In this document: in pieces, positions 5,111 through 5,985 of the stretch
Position numbering within the stretch: the stretch's first letter is position 1
Layout of the letters: each line of letters opens with the position of its first letter
DNA from: Anaerolinea sp.
Lineage (GTDB): Bacteria > Chloroflexota > Anaerolineae > Anaerolineales > Anaerolineaceae
Assembly (NCBI GenBank): GCA_013824385.1
Contig: PNNU01000226.1
Location: 1-5,985, forward strand
Reading direction: 5' to 3'
DNA length: 5,985 nt
Program-made: the position numbers and the translations under genes
The notes under the pieces: model-generated
Seen by the model: the letters and a program-made list of their open reading frames with translations, nothing else
The model's database searches: none
Told to the model about the DNA's origin: nothing

Positions 5111-5944
5111 TTATGGGTGATTATTGATCCACTCTTCAACATCCTTCATCTCAAGCTCCCAATCCAGGTCGGCGTGGATGTTATGGTAAGAGCCAGGGTA
5201 AGTGATGATGGCTTTATCAGGGCAAACCAGAGAGTCAAAAAACACTTTGGACCCATGTGGATTGTTAACCCTGTCCGCCTCACCGTGGACTAAAAGCAAA
5301 GGGGTACGAATCATTTTTACATTTTGTTTGACTTCTTTTACAGTCCGCATGCATTCTGTCCCCCAGCGGGCGGATACATGGCTGCGATAAAGCGGGTCGT
5401 CTTTCATCGCCTGCCGTTCTACCTCATCGCGGGTTCCAACCTCGTAATCAACTCCCAAGTCCATAGAAAAACGCGGAAAGAGACCGGACAAGATTTTTGC
5501 CATGAAAATCATGAAGGGGCTGCCAACCCCGCTTGGTTCAAAGGGTGCTCCGCTGATCACTGCGCCGTGGATGTACTTTGAGTGATGTTCCAGATAATCC
5601 AGGCCAATCAAAGCGCCCAGACTGTGGCAGAATAAAAAAATGTGTTCGTGATTTGCCAACAAATGCACCTGCTCAAGAATAAGCCCCAGATCTTCACGAT
5701 ATTCCGAGAAGTGATCGATGTGACCTTCCTGCCCACCGGATTTGCCGTAACCGCGCAGATCATATCCATACACCCCTACCCCTTTGGCGACAAAAAAATC
5801 CACCAGGTGATTGTAATGCCGGCAGTTCTCACCCATGCCATGCACAATCACAATCACTTTTTCTGGTTTTTTTTCTGGCTGCCAACTCTGAAAATACAGA
5901 TCAACCCCACCGAAGCCCTTAATGGTACCTTGAGTCTCTTTCAC
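5111..5944 (-). CDS. Alpha/beta hydrolase, monoacylglycerol lipase/lysophospholipase-like (277 aa)
   Basis: This is a full-length serine hydrolase of the Hydrolase_4 (monoglyceride lipase/PldB-like) family. In order: the oxyanion-hole segment VIVIVHGMGEN (30-40); YDLRGYGKSGG (61-71), the typical D-x-R-G-x-G-x-S motif; the nucleophile elbow FLFCHSLGA with Ser108 (C106 to G110); a cap region with DDPLYRSHV (182-190); the acid LLVHGEADRVN with Asp224; and the base PGSYHNIHAD with His254, as in the YHxxH motif of human MGLL. The likely reaction is hydrolysis of monoacylglycerols, lysophospholipids or other small esters in the cytosol; there is no signal peptide. The elbow has Cys in place of the usual first Gly of GxSxG. 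The start is a GTG at 5942-5944, supported by AAGGAG at 5951-5956 with a 6-nt spacer. It lies upstream of, and in the same direction as, the lipoprotein gene. Confidence 0.92.
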   Translation of the reverse strand: MKETQGTIKGFGGVDLYFQSWQPEKKPEKVIVIVHGMGENCRHYNHLVDFFVAKGVGVYGYDLRGYGKSGGQEGHIDHFSEYREDLGLILEQVHLLANHEHIFLFCHSLGALIGLDYLEHHSKYIHGAVISGAPFEPSGVGSPFMIFMAKILSGLFPRFSMDLGVDYEVGTRDEVERQAMKDDPLYRSHVSARWGTECMRTVKEVKQNVKMIRTPLLLVHGEADRVNNPHGSKVFFDSLVCPDKAIITYPGSYHNIHADLDWELEMKDVEEWINNHP

Positions 5945-5950
5945 CTATTG

Positions 5951-5956
5951 CTCCTT
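5951..5956 (-). promoter_or_regulatory. Ribosome-binding site that fixes a GTG start for the hydrolase
   Basis: AAGGAG on the minus strand lies 6 nt before the GTG codon at 5942-5944, and no in-frame ATG is close by. Further upstream TAGAAT (5978-5983) could be a -10 box with a leader of about 27 nt; its -35 would fall outside the window. Confidence 0.7.
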
Positions 5957-5985
5957 CTCTACACCAATAATAAAATTATTCTACA

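Noticed and set aside
1..5985. CRISPR array, tRNA or rRNA gene, insertion sequence, toxin-antitoxin or defence system
   Set aside because: No regularly spaced repeats, no tRNA-like cloverleaf, no transposase or terminal repeats, and no recognisable nuclease, toxin or defence protein motifs were found.

Overview
This window looks like chromosomal DNA from a moderately AT-rich free-living bacterium. The gene style suggests Chloroflexota (Anaerolineae): a cytosolic DUF4097/SHOCT-like protein paired with a membrane SHOCT-like protein, lipoproteins with Thr/Pro-rich linkers behind an LSGC or LSAC lipobox, a DUF3108-like lipoprotein, and a possible leaderless gene. The assignment rests on protein style alone. 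There is no rRNA, tRNA or other marker to confirm it.

The layout is eight genes in three blocks. Block 1 (minus strand, about 68-2434) holds the operon of a 373-aa DUF4097 beta-solenoid protein with a C-terminal SHOCT-like helix pair and a 203-aa two-pass membrane protein with an N-terminal SHOCT-like helix pair. The genes are 11 nt apart, and a good sigma70-type promoter lies upstream (TTGACA, 17 nt, TAAACT). A clean intrinsic terminator closes the operon. Directly behind it is a separate gene for a small protein with two membrane anchors and a beta-rich outer domain, with a TATAAT placed as expected for leaderless transcription. Block 2 (plus strand, 2694-3425) is divergent from block 1 and encodes a 139-aa lipoprotein with a DUF3887/NTF2-like domain and a 56-aa two-helix membrane peptide, ending in a GC-rich hairpin. 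Block 3 (minus strand, 3492-5944) contains, in transcription order, a monoglyceride-lipase-like alpha/beta hydrolase, a 306-aa DUF3108-like lipoprotein and a DUF2513 winged-helix-like protein. The last two are separated by a 14-bp perfect hairpin.

The theme is the cell envelope: five of eight products are membrane or lipoprotein products. The DUF4097/SHOCT pair recalls the yvlAB/lia-type envelope-stress proteins of Firmicutes, which suggests, but does not prove, a surface-stress role here. The most notable points are the paired SHOCT-like modules on two adjacent proteins, the inverted repeat framing the operon's -35 box, the leaderless promoter against a terminator, and an unusual CHSLG nucleophile elbow in the hydrolase. 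I saw no mobile element, CRISPR array, RNA gene or defence system. Several starts were moved inward from the longest reading frame because ribosome-binding sites, signal peptides or promoter placement demand it.
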